NCBI GenBank assembly: GCA_030180135.1
Contig: CM058230.1
Coordinates: 98,944,439-99,008,438 of the forward strand
DNA length: 64,000 bases
Reading direction: 5' to 3'
From: Orychophragmus violaceus
Taxonomy: Eukaryota; Streptophyta; Magnoliopsida; Brassicales; Brassicaceae
The notes below the pieces were generated by a model. It had not been told where the DNA came from and did not search any database. It saw nothing but the letters and a program-made list of their open reading frames with translations. Of the stretch, positions 53,123 through 64,000 are shown one piece after another. The translations under genes and the position numbers were made by a program. Position 1 is the first letter of the stretch, and each line of letters opens with the position of its first letter.

Positions 53123-54790
53123 TAGACGATAGCTCATTTTTCGTTTCTGCTATCAATGAGGGTTTGGGGTTTAGGGTTAGTCATTCATAGCATTTTTTAA
53201 ACGCTATAAAGGGAAATTAATTAGCGCTTAATGAATTTCTTTTAAGCGCCACACTTTGGTAACTCTTAAGCGCCATACTTGGCTAAAAAACTAAACTTGC
53301 AGCGCCAAAACCTTTATCTTCTATCACAAAAAAAAAAAACAAAAAATCAGAAACATAAAAAAAAAAATTAACTTTACCAATTTATCGGAGACGAGAGAGA
53401 CTGGCGACCGCCGTAGCTGCGGGTAAGACCTAAGATTCGTCTCATTCCGACCAGTTTCTAATTTCGTTTTGAGTATAAATCGATTTCCTTCATCCTCATT
53501 CTCGTTTGTCTTCGAAGGTCTAGTCCTATCTCGTTAATTCCAGCTGAATCTAGTGCAACTCTTCTTAGATTCCAGGTGAACGAAGACAAAACGGTACCCA
53601 AAACTCTTTTCGTTACCTCTTTAGATTTCGATTCTTCTTTGTTGGGTTCTTGGTGTTTTTGTTTATAGATTTTGATTTCGATTTCATCTACTCTCATTCG
53701 TTTTTGATAACTCAACAAAGTTCGACTGTGTTTAGGGATTCAATCTTACTTATTTTGATTACATATTTTGATTTCATTTATTGCATGTTGTTGTTTTGAT
53801 CTATCGTGTTTCTTTTCTCATTAATATATCTACTCTAATTTGTTTCATGTTTTTCAGGTTTCGGTAAGCTTAATACATAAGGAAGAAGGTTCACATTGAA
53901 TATAAGCAAGAGCTTGAGAGTAATCAGGTTAGACCAGTTCAAGATCAGTTCATATTTTAGCTTTGGCATTGTTTTTCTTTTAACTCCGATAGAAACTAGT
54001 TTTGGTGTGTAAAGTAATTGGGTTTCTTTAACTGGTTGTTAGTTTTAGGATAAGAAAGCTTGACTATTTTGTTTGACATTACTTTATCTCACCTAAGCTT
54101 CTGTTTTGACATGCTAATTAAGTTAAATGCAGCATAACAATTTCAATCATCAATCTGCAGGCTTTATTTTGGTTGAAAGAGCATTGAAAGGAAGCACAAA
54201 TCAATCTCCTATATCTTCTACAGGTTAGTAAGCTCAAAATAAGTGAAGATTTTGAATGGATGATTAATTTGATGTGAATATCAAGTGCAAGACTTTGAAT
54301 GGATTGTTAGTATTAGGATTGAGAAAGCTTGACTATTTTGTCTCTCGCTGGCTTGTTTGTATGTGTGTCATGATGCGTTTGTGATGATTGAGAATGCTTG
54401 ACTTGTCTGTATGTGTGTACTGCTCATGATGCGTTTGTGATGATTGAGAAACCGTAATAATTGAGAAAGCTTGACTTTGAATGGATTGTTAGTATTAGGA
54501 TTGAGAAAGCTTGACTATTTTGTCTCTCGCTGGCTTGTTTGTATGTGTGTACTGGTCATGATGCGTTTGTGATGATATTGCTTTCGAAAACAGAGATTCC
54601 TTATAAATCTTGACTTTTCCGTTTGTAATTTTTGGGTTGTTTAAAACAAACATCAGAGTATACTCTTGAAAATCAGAGATTAATTGTTAAACTTTGTTAT
54701 TTTTTTCAAGCTGATTTGAGTAGAAGTTTGAGTTTTTTTTTGTGTTTACTATTTTTCTGTTTACAATTGTATTAAAGGTTAAGTGATAGA
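53123..54790 (+). promoter_or_regulatory. 5' subterminal region and leader of the CACTA element
   Basis: 53125-53310 holds AGCGC/AGCGTT-like motifs. From 53380 the composition changes to a GC-richer leader (CGACCGCCGTAGCTGCGGGTAAGACC) that may contain a 5'-UTR exon with GT donors. A 182-bp tandem duplication lies at 54291-54580. No protein is seen. Confidence 0.5.
54291..54580 (+). repeat. Tandem duplication, period 182 bp, in the CACTA leader
   Basis: GACTTTGAATGGATTGTTAG and the following AGGATTGAGAAAGCTTGACT block start at 54291 and again at 54473. A shorter third partial unit (GCGTTTGTGATGATTGAGAA) lies between. Confidence 0.85.
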
Positions 54791-57700
54791 ATGTTGGACA
54801 AAGCTTGGGTCCATATATGCAGGTATTTATATTACTTATGCATGTAGTATTTTGATTGGCAGAATTGAGACTTTAAGTCTCTCTTCTATTTTTTTTTCCT
54901 TATACAACTCTACTTTAGAGTTGATCCAGCGTATGAGATAGGCGCTTGGACTTTTGTGCGGGCTGTGGCTGCAACTTCAGGAGAGGCTGAAATGATAATA
55001 TGCCCATGTGTGGACTGTCGTAACGTTGATCGTCATTCACCCGCTGATGTAGTCGATCACCTTGTTACAAGAGGAATGGATGAGTCATACAAAATGCAGA
55101 GTGAGTGGTACCATCATGGAGAAATTAAATCCAGGTCTAAAGGTGGAATCCAAGTGCCACAATGGAATGAAGAGATTTGTGGATTATTTCAAGCTGCTGA
55201 GTATTTAGATGAGGAGTTGGTTAGAAAATACGAGATTGCTGAGGGTGAGGATAAGAAGGAGGACGAGTTTCTTGCTAAGCTGGCTGATGCTGAGACACCA
55301 TTATATCCAAGCTGTTCAAACCATAGCAAGCTCTCTGCAATTGTGACGTTGTTTAGAATCAAGACAGAGAACGGGTGGTCCGATAAAAGCTTTGATGAGT
55401 TGCTTGATAAACTGCCTGGGATGTTGCCTGAGGATAATGTCCTCCACACTTCACTATATGATGTCAAGAAATTCCTCAAGTCTATAGAGCTTGGATACGA
55501 GAAGATACATGCTTGTATTAATAATTGCTGCTTGTTCAGGAAGGAGTATAAGAATCTGGACAACTGTCCTCAATGCAATGCTTCACGATGGAAGCTTAAC
55601 ATACACACCGGAGAAGTTAAAAAAGGTGTCCCACAGAAAGTATTACGTTACTTTCCCATAATCCCTCGTCTCAAGAGAATGTTCAGATCAGAGGAAACTG
55701 CCAAAGACTTAAGGTGGCATTTCACCAACAAGAGAAACGATGGAAAGATTCGCCATCCTGTTGATTCTGTCACGTGGGAGCAAATAAACAGCAAGTATCC
55801 GTCCTTTGCAGCAGAACAGAGGAACATTCGTCTTGGGCTGTCAACAGATGGTTTTAACCCTTTCAACATGAAGAATACCAATTATAGTTGTTGGCCTGTT
55901 CTGCTAGTGAACTACAATATGCCTCCTAACCTTTGTATGAAGAAGGAAAACATAATGCTCACCTTATTGATTCCAGGTCCGCAGCAAACTGGGAATAATA
56001 TAGATGTATATTTAGAACCTCTTATTGAGGATCTAAACCATCTATGGAATCATGGAGAGCTAACGTATGATGCTTTTAGCAAAACCACCTTCACTCTTCA
56101 AGCGATACTACTTTGGACTATTAGTGATTTCCCTGCCTATGGGAATCTGGCTGGCTGTAAGGTAAAGGGGAAAATGGGATGCCCTTTATGTGGGAAAAAC
56201 ACGGATACTATATGGCTGAAATACTGTAGAAAGCATGTGTATATGAGCCATAGAAAGGGACTGCCACCCACACATAGCTTCCGAGGAAAGAAGGCATGGT
56301 TTGATGGTAAGGTTGAATATGGGAGGAAAGCAAGGTTATTAACAGGTCACAATATATCCCAAATACTACGAAATTATAGAAATGTTTTTGGGAAAAGAGT
56401 GGAACACGGCAGGAAGAGAAGAATGACTGATTGTGTTGGATCAAAGTCTGATAGTGAGGATGTTTCTAGTGAATCAGAGGAAGAAGAAGAAGATGAAATA
56501 GACGAGGAGGAGTTGTCAAGGTGGAAGAAAAGGTCTATCTTCTTCCAATTGCCTTATTGGGAGGAACTGCCCGTGAGACATAATTTAGACGTTATGCATG
56601 TTGAAAGGAATGTGGCTGCTAGCATTATCTCTACATTGCTACATTGTGGGAAATCAAAGGACGGCCTTAACACTCGAAAGGATTTAGAAGATCTTGGCAT
56701 TCGGAAGGATTTACACCCAAGAATTCATGGTAAAAGAACGTATTTACCTGCTGCACCTTGGTCGTTGTCTAAGGCAGAGAAAAAAATTTTCTGTAGTAGG
56801 CTTTTTGACTTCAAAGGACCTGATGGCTATTGTTCAAATATATCTAGGGGTGTAGCATTAGAGGAGTGTAAGGTAAGAGGGCTGAAATCACATGACTATC
56901 ACGTTTTGATGCAACAGCTACTCCCGGTTGCAATAAGGGGTTTATTACCTAAAGGATCTAGGATTGCAATTACAAGGTTATGTGCATTCTTCAACAATTT
57001 ATGTCAGAGAGTTATAGATAGAGAGCAGATTTCAGTAATGGAAACTGAGATTGTGGAAACTGTTTGTATGTTTGAACGATATTTTCCTCCAAGCTTCTTC
57101 GATATCATGGTGCACTTGACTGTACATCTAGGAAGAGAAGCTCGACTAGGTGGACCTGTCCATTTCCGATGGATGTACCCATTTGAGAGGTGCTAATACT
57201 TTTGCATTATAACTTTTATCTTATAGGTTCTGAATGTCCTTGGATTAATCCAGCTTGATTACTGATTGTAGATATATGAAAGTACTAAAAGACTATGTCA
57301 GAAACCCGGCGAGACCAGAGGGTTGTATCGCTGAGTCGTACCTTGCCGATGAATGCATGAGGTTTTGTAATGAGTTTTTGAAAAGGACAACTAATGTAGA
57401 GGAAAAGGAGGACAGAAATGCTGAGTATGAAAGAAGCTCTGTCGTGGAGGGTCGTCCGATATCTGCAGCCACATCTATAGAGCTTACTGAAACAGATAGA
57501 AAGATTGCCCATCTTGCAGTTATACAGAATATGGATGCGGTCAATCCTTATGTTGAGTAAGTTGCGCCATTGTAGTGTTTCAATTACTCATTATTTAAAT
57601 ATCAAACTGGCGGCATTGATATGTTTTTCTTCAATAGCATGCACCTACAATTTTTACAAGACTCTGATGCGCGATGTAGACGAGATGCAACCAGATTATG

Positions 57701-58438
57701 GAGAATGCACACACAAAATTTCTCAGCATGGTTAAAAGATCAGGCAAGTTGGATGCTTATAAGTTCAGATGACTAGTTACTGGTACAGAGTTTGCTTTGA
57801 GTATAGACTGACTTTAAATTTATTTCTGTTAGATACCTCTTACTTCAGCTGAGCACGAAGACACACTTAAGTGGATGGCCTATGGTCCTAGAAGTACTGC
57901 TAGGTCGTATACAGGATACATCGTTAACGGACATCGTTTTCACACAAGTTCAGTACAAAGACAAAGTCAGAATAGTGGTGTTTTGTTTGAGGCTACAACA
58001 ATGTGTAGATCAAGTGCAAGAGATACTGCACAAGTGGTTGATTTTGTATCTTACTACGGGAGAATCATCGACATTATTCTGTTAGATTACAATGTTTTTT
58101 ACGTACCTCTATTCCGGTGTCAGTGGGCAGTTAGAGGTAATGGTGTGAAGGTTGAAGATGGGTTCACACTAGTTAACTTGAACCAAAATCAAGTTTCCTT
58201 CTCAAGAGATCCTTTCATATTAGCCTCCCAAGCTAAGCAGATTTTTTATTCAAGGGAAGATGAGGAATCTAATTGGTATGTAGTGTTAAGAGGTCCTTCT
58301 AGAAGATACACTGAAGAATCTGCTGAAGATGGAAATTTAGAAGTTGGACCACTGCCTTCAGCTATTGATATGGAAGCTGAAGACTTGCTTGATGAAGCTA
58401 TAAATGCTAGAAATGATTGTGAAGGCATTTATGTTTGA
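54791..58438 (+). CDS. TNP2-like CACTA transposase, five exons
   Basis: This is the main transposase that binds and cuts the element's ends. Exons: 54791-54822, 54919-57189, 57272-57556, 57638-57743 and 57833-58438, giving 1,099 residues without stops. I chose ATG 54791 because MLDKAWVHICR joins in phase to VDPAYEIGAWTFVRAV, the typical TNP2 opening. Domains: transposase-associated zinc region (CPCVDCRN, residues ~35-100); transposase_21 (LGLSTDGFNPF, ~310-480); an acidic tract (EEEEEDEIDEEE, ~530); DUF4218 (~600-740, SHDYHVLMQQLLPVAIRG, then GPVHFRWMYPFER); and DUF4216 near the C-terminus (YYGRIIDIILLDY). The fourth intron uses a GC donor (CAG/GCAAGT); the others are GT-AG. A second gene follows 264 bp downstream, as in En/Spm. 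Confidence 0.93.
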
Positions 58439-58702
58439 GTTACAGTATTATTGTTTCTGAAATTGTTTTGGGTTTTTGATATAGTTCCAAACTTGTTTGT
58501 TTTGAATGAATAGGTTTTTGTGATATGTCAGTCTTATATATATTCATCTCGTTTCTGTGATATGTTTCTGTGATATGTTAGTTTTTTATATATTCATCTC
58601 ATTTCTTATATGTTTCTGTGATATGTTAGTCTGTATATATATTCATCTCTTTTTGGTTTCTATATATACTAACTGTTTGTTCCATGTTTCAGATTGATCA
58701 TT

Positions 58703-61569
58703 ATGGGCCGTCCAAGTAAGAAAGCCACCAAAAAGAAGCTAAAGGCTCTCAAAGAAACAGAGCCTGAGATGGAACCAGCACTTGATGCGGATCAGGAAAG
58801 TTTAAATGAACAAATGCACGAAGCAGAAAAGACTTATGAAGAAGAAATCCGAGAAACTGATACGGGAGAAGAGAGGGTTGAAACTGATAATGGAGAGTTG
58901 GATGGAAGTGATAAGGGTAGTGATGCTGAGGAGAATAATGACATAGACATTGACATGGCTGTTCCTGTGCAAGAACATCAGCAAAAGAAACAACGAGGAC
59001 CTACTAAGATGAAGGATATCGCTAAAGATCCAAATGCTCGTGAACGTGTAGACTTCAATGAATTTGGAGAACCTTGTGGTCCAGGTTCAGTTAAACTATC
59101 GTCATATCTTGGTCCTTTAGTTCGTGAGCATGTACCTGTTGTGATCGAAGATTGGAGAAAAATAGGTGAAGATATCAAAACTGTTCTATGGAAATCTGTC
59201 CAGGTGAATGATACTTTGAATTAATATATGTTCACTGTTATTTGATGCATTAATACCTGATATTCTCTGAGTGTTTTGAATACAGGCTCGATTTGAACTT
59301 GATGAAGATTATCAAAGGACTGCTGTGCTTAAACAGATGGGTTGTTTATGGAGGGCCTCAAAGTCACGCTTGGTCAGCAAAATCATGAATATTAATAACA
59401 ACCAGGAAAGGATGAGGCTGCGACCGAAGAACGTTCTTCCAAATGACTGGCGTAAATTTGTCAAGATCAAAACAAGTCAAGCATTCAAGGTATATTTTCA
59501 ACTATACTTTGTTTTGAAACCTGATTGTGTGTATATTAATTATCTCTATAATCAGGAATTGAGTGAACAATATAAGAAAAAAAGGAGCAAGCAGATTCCT
59601 CACACATGTAGCCGTAGAGGAATGGCTAGACTGACTGAAGATATGGTTAGTGTGTTTTTAAGTGATATATATTTGTTAATTGATTCCAACTTTGTATGTA
59701 TTTAGTGGTACATAGAAGAAGAGTCTGTTTGTTGTACTTACTTTGTAAGGTTTTTTGTTTTGCACAGAAAAAAGAGAGCGAAGAACCGTCTAAAGTGACG
59801 AGACTCAAAGTCTGGGTGAAGTCGCGTACAAAAAAAGATGGTACGCCAGTCAATACGAATGCCGCTGAAACCATTGTAAGTTCTCTATTTCTTCCACATG
59901 ATTTATGGGTTTTGATTTCTGTATTGGACAAACTAATATTTTGGATTCTTGATTATCAGAGAAAGGCATCTGAAATTGATAGTGGTGATCCTTCTACACT
60001 ATCAACAAATCCGAAAGATGATCTACTGTCCCAAATTTTAGGCCCAGATAATCCTGGACGTCTAAGGGCAATGGGACGAGGTATGAGTATGGCAAAAATA
60101 AACTGTTTCCAACTCAAGAACCAGTGTATGAATCAGATGCAAGAAAAACAGTATGAGTTGCAGCAAAAGGTACAACAACTAGAAGGTGTAATTGCCAAAA
60201 TGCAGAACCAGGTAAGACACACTAGACCAGTTTAACTAGTTGTTGAGTTTTTATGTGACACATCCCACCTGATAGTCTAATATGTTGCGTTTTGTTATGT
60301 TACAGAAACAAGACGCTGAAGTTGGTGAAAACTCAGCCCCAAGAGTAAGTAATTTGGTTCAGATTCCTAAGTTAAGATTATGTTTTATTTCAGATGTGAA
60401 TACTGACATATGTAATTATCTAACCAATATTTTGTAGAGTGTAAACAAAAGATCACTTCCTCAATGTGTTTTAGTTGATTGGTGTGGTACTGATGAACAT
60501 GTTGCTGAGGGTCGTCTAGTTTCATCTGATCCTGAGGACTTTGTGAACAACATTCCATTGGGTCCAAATTCTGTTAAAGTCTTGGTTGAAAAAAGTTTGA
60601 AACTAGATGCTTTTCTTTGGAGGCCAGTACCTAACATGTTCACCATTGAGGCAGCAGTAGGAGAAATCATTGCATGGCCAGCCTCTAGTTGTGTTATCTT
60701 GGACAAGGAACCTGAAGAAGAAGACATTGCACCGAAGGTATTAATTCTTACTCAAGGAATTTCTAATTGATTACTTGTGTTTGCATTCTTCATCTTGTTA
60801 TAATCCAAACTGGTAAGTTCTAAGTTTATTCATTTGTTTCACAGAGCTCAGTGACCGTATCTATAAATAGATGCACACTAATGGATTGGGCTGGAAATGA
60901 AGACGTTGTTGTTGCTGAAGGCCGTTGGCAGAGTCGAGATCCCAAGGCATTGGTTAATGGACTACCTTTGGGACCCAATGCTATTAAAGTTTTTGTGGAC
61001 GAGGTAATGCATCCGGAAACATTCCTGTGGAGGCCAACCTCAGAAATGAAAAGTATGGAGGAAGCTTTGAATGCTTTCATAGCGTGGCCTGCCAACAAAG
61101 TTGTCTTCGAAACAACTAAAGATAAATCTGCGCGAGATAAATCTCCTATTGTCAAATCTACAGCTCAATCTCCTCTCCGACGATCTCAGGTAAATTCCGA
61201 CAGTTGATTTGTTGTGTTGATTTGTTGTGTTGATTTGTTGTGTTGATTTGTTGTGTTTATGAGTTAAATGATTTTATTGTTTTATGGCAGCGTAATAATC
61301 AGGACAAACTTGTGAAAGAAAATCAGCCATGTAAACTGATGGATATTAGCGGCAAGAAGCGAGTGGTTGCCGAAGGACGTTGGTCATCAAACAATCCAGA
61401 GCAAAAAGTCCACTTTGTACCATTGGGACTTCACGCAGTAAAAGTTTGGGTAGATGTTGTTAAAGTGAAAGATGCAGCAGTTTGGAGAACTACATCAGAA
61501 ATTGAGTACATGGAAGATGCACTTGGTTCAGCTATTGCATGGCCTGAAGACAAAGTCATCATCTGCTGA
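58703..61569 (+). CDS. TNPA/TNP1-like CACTA protein with three tandem C-terminal repeats, nine exons
   Basis: Exons: 58703-59203, 59286-59489, 59556-59645, 59768-59875, 59960-60211, 60306-60344, 60438-60737, 60845-61189 and 61291-61569, giving 705 residues, all GT-AG and every one a multiple of three. N-terminus: basic start (MGRPSKKATKKK), acidic stretch, then a plant transposase Ptta/En/Spm (Transposase_24) region (~140-300, with LPNDWRKFVKIKTSQAFKE and CSRRGMARLTEDM). A glutamine-rich coiled coil lies at ~330-360. The last three exons each encode one copy of a ~85-residue domain (EGRW-S-DP, LPLGPNAxKVxVD, FLWRPTxEM, IAWPxxKV), of Transposase_23/DUF8039 type. Such proteins bind subterminal repeats and regulate transposition. 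That role is by analogy with TNPA. Confidence 0.9.
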
Positions 61570-62269
61570 CTTTACCAAATCAGAGGTAAGTGTTTCTATA
61601 TGGAGATAACTGTGGTTTTAAGGCATTAGATATAATTCTGGTTTACTTGATTTTGCAGGGATTGAAGAACTTGGTCCGATGTAGCTTTAGTGTCTAGGAA
61701 TGCAAGGAATGAAGTACTTTTGGTCCGGTGTTGATTATGTTTTGTATAAGACAATGGAATGCTTGTCATGCTTGTCATGTTTTCTTATGTAACATGTACT
61801 TGGAATGTTTAATCAAAACATGGAATGCTTGTTTAGGACATGAAATGTTGTATTTGAACCATCTTTTGGATATGTTAATGATATTATGGATTGTTTGGAT
61901 TAATTATTAATTATAAATATTAAATATATGATTTGTAAAAATTAAATCAGGGTATATTCTAAAAAATTTCTTCATTGACCATCAAATTTATGATAGCATC
62001 ACAAAAAAGCTACAAAAAGAAATCTAACAGCATTAAGAAAAAGCTATAATTAAATGTAAGACAGCGTATATATAACGCTATATTTAAAATATATATAGCG
62101 TAAATTATTGGTTATGATAGTGAATATTATAGCACAACCGTTTACGCTATAAAAGTAAAACATATAATAGCGTATAAAAAAACGCTATTGTATGGGGGGG
62201 TCTATTATAGCTCCGGCTGTAATAGCGTTTATGAAAGCGCTGTTATACATCTATTATAGCGATAATCGT
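61570..62269 (+). promoter_or_regulatory. 3' subterminal region of the CACTA element
   Basis: From 62050 to 62269 TAGCG, CGCTAT and their reverse complements occur about every 15-25 bases (for example AACGCTATATTTAAAATATATATAGCG around 62080). These are probable binding sites for the element's TNPA-like protein. A seven-G run lies near 62195-62201. Confidence 0.7.
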
Positions 62270-62299
62270 GTGCTATCATTGCCCTAATTTCTTGTAGTG
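62270..62299 (-). repeat. Right TIR of the CACTA element
   Basis: Perfect inverted copy of 53093-53122. Confidence 0.97.
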
Positions 62300-62302
62300 A
62301 TT

Positions 62303-62933
62303 ATAATTGCTCTGTTCCATCTTCCACCTCGAAATTAAACTAGCTTTAATATTGTCGTAATAGTTAGGCCAAGTTATTTCACATCTTATTATACTATTTG
62401 GTTTTTGTCGCTTATGATGCCCAAATTTATACCATATTGCATATTTTACGTCATTCTCTCTCCATCGGAGTTCAACTTCCTACCATATTGCATAAAATAG
62501 TTCTACGCATTTGAGTTTTGGGGTTGGGTTCCGGTCAGCTCTTAACAAGTTCTGAATTCAACAAATATAAAAGTTAATGATCCACTTATGGACCCGGTAA
62601 CTATTGGTTGGTTTTGGGTTGATTTTCACCGGATCCGGCTCATTAGCCATATTTATCATTTTTTCTTCTTCTTAAAAATAATAAATATTGTTAGAATTAT
62701 TTTCCTAATTAATAGTAACTTTTATTCCAATTTATTTTTCTCATAATAACAAAAAGGGAAAATATTGCAAAGATCAGTCTTATAGAAGAAAAAAGAAGAT
62801 AAACATTGCAAAGTAAAAACTTCATGGTTCCGATTTTGATACGGATCTAATTAATTCGTGACCCTTGTGAAATTTAACCAGATTGACCTAGAGAGATTGA
62901 TTTGCACAAACTCAGTAGGACTCATAACCAGGG
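62303..62933. other. Spacer between CACTA element and ESM1-like gene
   Basis: No gene or repeat recognised. It is the 3' flank of the minus-strand gene that follows. Confidence 0.5.
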
Positions 62934-63886
62934 CTAGATGACATAGTCCTTGGCCTGGACAGTGGCTGACGTTGTAGGCAACCAAACCTCAGTCATAGGT
63001 TCATCGACTGGGTAAACTATGAGCTCACAGACGTTCATCGGTTGGATTACATTTTTATCGGCTCCAATAAGAAGATGAGCAAACATTTCTTGTGCCTTTT
63101 CGGTATTGTGACGCCCATCAAAGAATAAGTAAGATCGTTGGTACTCGCATAGCCTCGAGTGCACGTTAGGTAATCCGCAACCATAAGCATCGTGTGTCCC
63201 AACTCCGCAGCACGATGAGTTCGTCATCGTGTATTATAACCCATTTTAACGGTTTTGTGTATGAGTCACATATTATCAAGGCTTGGAATTAAAACAAATA
63301 GAAAAAGTTTTAATTAACCAACTCACGATAGCTAGCTAGAGGGTTTTTACGTCCTACGAAGAATAGCATCGTAGAAATCGAAGACGGTGAACTGGAAACC
63401 AGGAGTGGTTCGAGCCAGTTCGTTCAACATCGGTCCGATTTTTTCATTATGTTGTTTAGCCAAATCGTTGAGAGTTTCATAGCATTGGTCCATTCCGGTG
63501 TTGTAATCTTGTCTGACGATCGGTAAGCAACCCAATGGTGCTAGGGTTTGGATAACGAACTTACTAGCTCCTGAGGCATACAACAACTTGATATCGTTCT
63601 TTAACTTGTTAGTCACGGAAGTGACAAAAGCTTGTTGAGCAGATGCATCTGCGTTAGGGTTGTTCTTGGTGAAATTCAAGTAATCGTTAGCACCGATGTA
63701 TATCACAAACGCTGATTTCTTGATGAAGTCATCATTCCAGTTTGCTTTCATTTGATTGAATTTCCTCACTTGTTGAGTCAAAGTCAACTAAATTAGAAAG
63801 AAAACAAAATAATATATATTATGATTGCAGTTAAAACAAAAAGCTTATTGATTTTAGGTTAGTAGTCTTTATATGTGATGATGAAC

Positions 63887-63942
<56 letters not shown>

Positions 63943-64000
63943 TGACTTACAGATTCCACTGGAGCTCTGAGAAGAGTAGCATCAGCGACGGCAAAACTAG
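62934..64000 (-). CDS. ESM1 / myrosinase-associated-like GDSL protein, 3' part (gene continues beyond the window)
   Basis: Three minus-strand exons are visible: 63951 to beyond 64000 (SFAVADATLLRAPVES), ~63345-63787 (LTLTQQVRKF, IGANDYLNF, APLGCLPIV, FDFYDAILRR) and a last exon ending at 62934 (TNSSCCGVGTHDAYGCG, LFFDGRHNTEKAQE). IGANDY is GDSL block III and DGRHNTEK is the position of block V. The Cys-rich TNSSCCGVGTHxAYGCG stretch is characteristic of ESM1 and myrosinase-associated proteins, which influence glucosinolate breakdown in Brassicales. The first junction is normal (GT donor at 63950, TTTAG acceptor). The last is odd: a donor exists at 63345 but I find no AG acceptor in phase before TNSSCC, and the frame just upstream (MGYNTR) is out of phase. 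The gene may be damaged, or an exon boundary was missed. A. thaliana ESM1 or its neighbour At3g14220 is the likely relative. Confidence 0.85.
63889..63936. repeat. (TA)n microsatellite in an intron of the ESM1-like gene
   Basis: About 24 TA dinucleotides in a row, inside the intron between 63788 and 63950. Confidence 0.95.

Larger units (their letters stand above)
53090..62302 (+). mobile_element. Full-length CACTA (En/Spm) transposon, potentially autonomous
   Basis: ATT flanks both ends (53090-53092 and 62300-62302). The 9,207-bp element (53093-62299) begins CACTACAAGAAATTAGGGCA and has perfect 30-bp terminal inverted repeats. Two spliced genes on the plus strand, a TNP2-like transposase and a TNPA/TNP1-like protein, both read through without disruption. 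Subterminal regions are dense in TAGCG/CGCTA words. Lack of any break suggests recent activity. Confidence 0.97.

Noticed and set aside
54291..54580. CRISPR-like spaced repeats
   Set aside because: There are only two long units without spacers; it is a simple tandem duplication in plant DNA.

Overview
This window looks like nuclear DNA of a Brassicaceae plant, probably an Arabidopsis relative with a repeat-rich genome. The evidence is: spliced genes with plant introns; an ESM1/myrosinase-associated GDSL gene, a class typical of Brassicales; a GLIP-type GDSL lipase gene; and Brassicaceae-style transposons (Helitrons with CTAG ends, a Cassandra TRIM, tRNA-derived SINEs, MULE, CACTA, copia and LINE elements). 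I see no bacterial or organellar genes and no CRISPR array.

Only two loci look like ordinary host genes. One is a five-exon GLIP-type GDSL esterase/lipase at 31074-32762 (+). The other is the 3' part of an ESM1-like GDSL gene at 62934-64000 (-), which has a doubtful last splice junction. In A. thaliana I recall ESM1, a second GDSL gene and GLIP4 as neighbours on chromosome 3 (At3g14210-At3g14225), so this may be the same cluster stretched to about 30 kb by insertions. F-box remnants (8205-8940) and unidentified exon-like remnants (14200-15170, 15950-17640) are other possible host material.

Layout. 1-6833: decayed Ty1/copia element (its 5' LTR starts outside the window). 7742-7990: 90-bp duplication. 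8205-8940: broken F-box gene. 9420-9900: T-rich low complexity. 10272-14189: 5'-truncated LINE (-) with RNase H. 15209-15935: hAT-like non-autonomous element with an 8-bp target duplication. 17780-19000: diverged ~300-bp tandem repeats. 19943-20981 and 22183-23911: two Helitrons of one family. 23952-29703: MULE with ~55-bp terminal inverted repeats, a 9-bp target duplication, a transposase and an antisense second gene, and carrying a nested Cassandra TRIM (26975-27717). 30249-30474: tRNA-derived SINE. 31074-32762: GLIP-type gene. 34873-39123: young LINE (-) with a 13-bp target duplication. 40857-48646: young copia element (-) with nearly identical 635-bp LTRs and a 5-bp target duplication. 49057-50224: GC-rich retroposon. 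51327-51625: Harbinger-like MITE. 51942: Helitron 3' end. 53093-62299: CACTA (En/Spm) element with perfect 30-bp TIRs, a 3-bp target duplication and two genes with open spliced reading frames. 62934-64000: ESM1-like gene.

How the parts act together. The CACTA element looks potentially autonomous: its TNP2-like transposase (1,099 aa after splicing) and TNPA/TNP1-like protein (705 aa, with three tandem copies of a C-terminal domain) both read through, and TAGCG-type motifs crowd its ends. The MULE has the same two-gene logic but its transposase is damaged. The young copia element has one in-frame stop in the gag zinc knuckle and is otherwise open. A 111-bp copy of the GLIP-type core promoter (TATA box, TGACGTCA, W-box) lies 9 kb upstream, on the other side of the nested transposon block.
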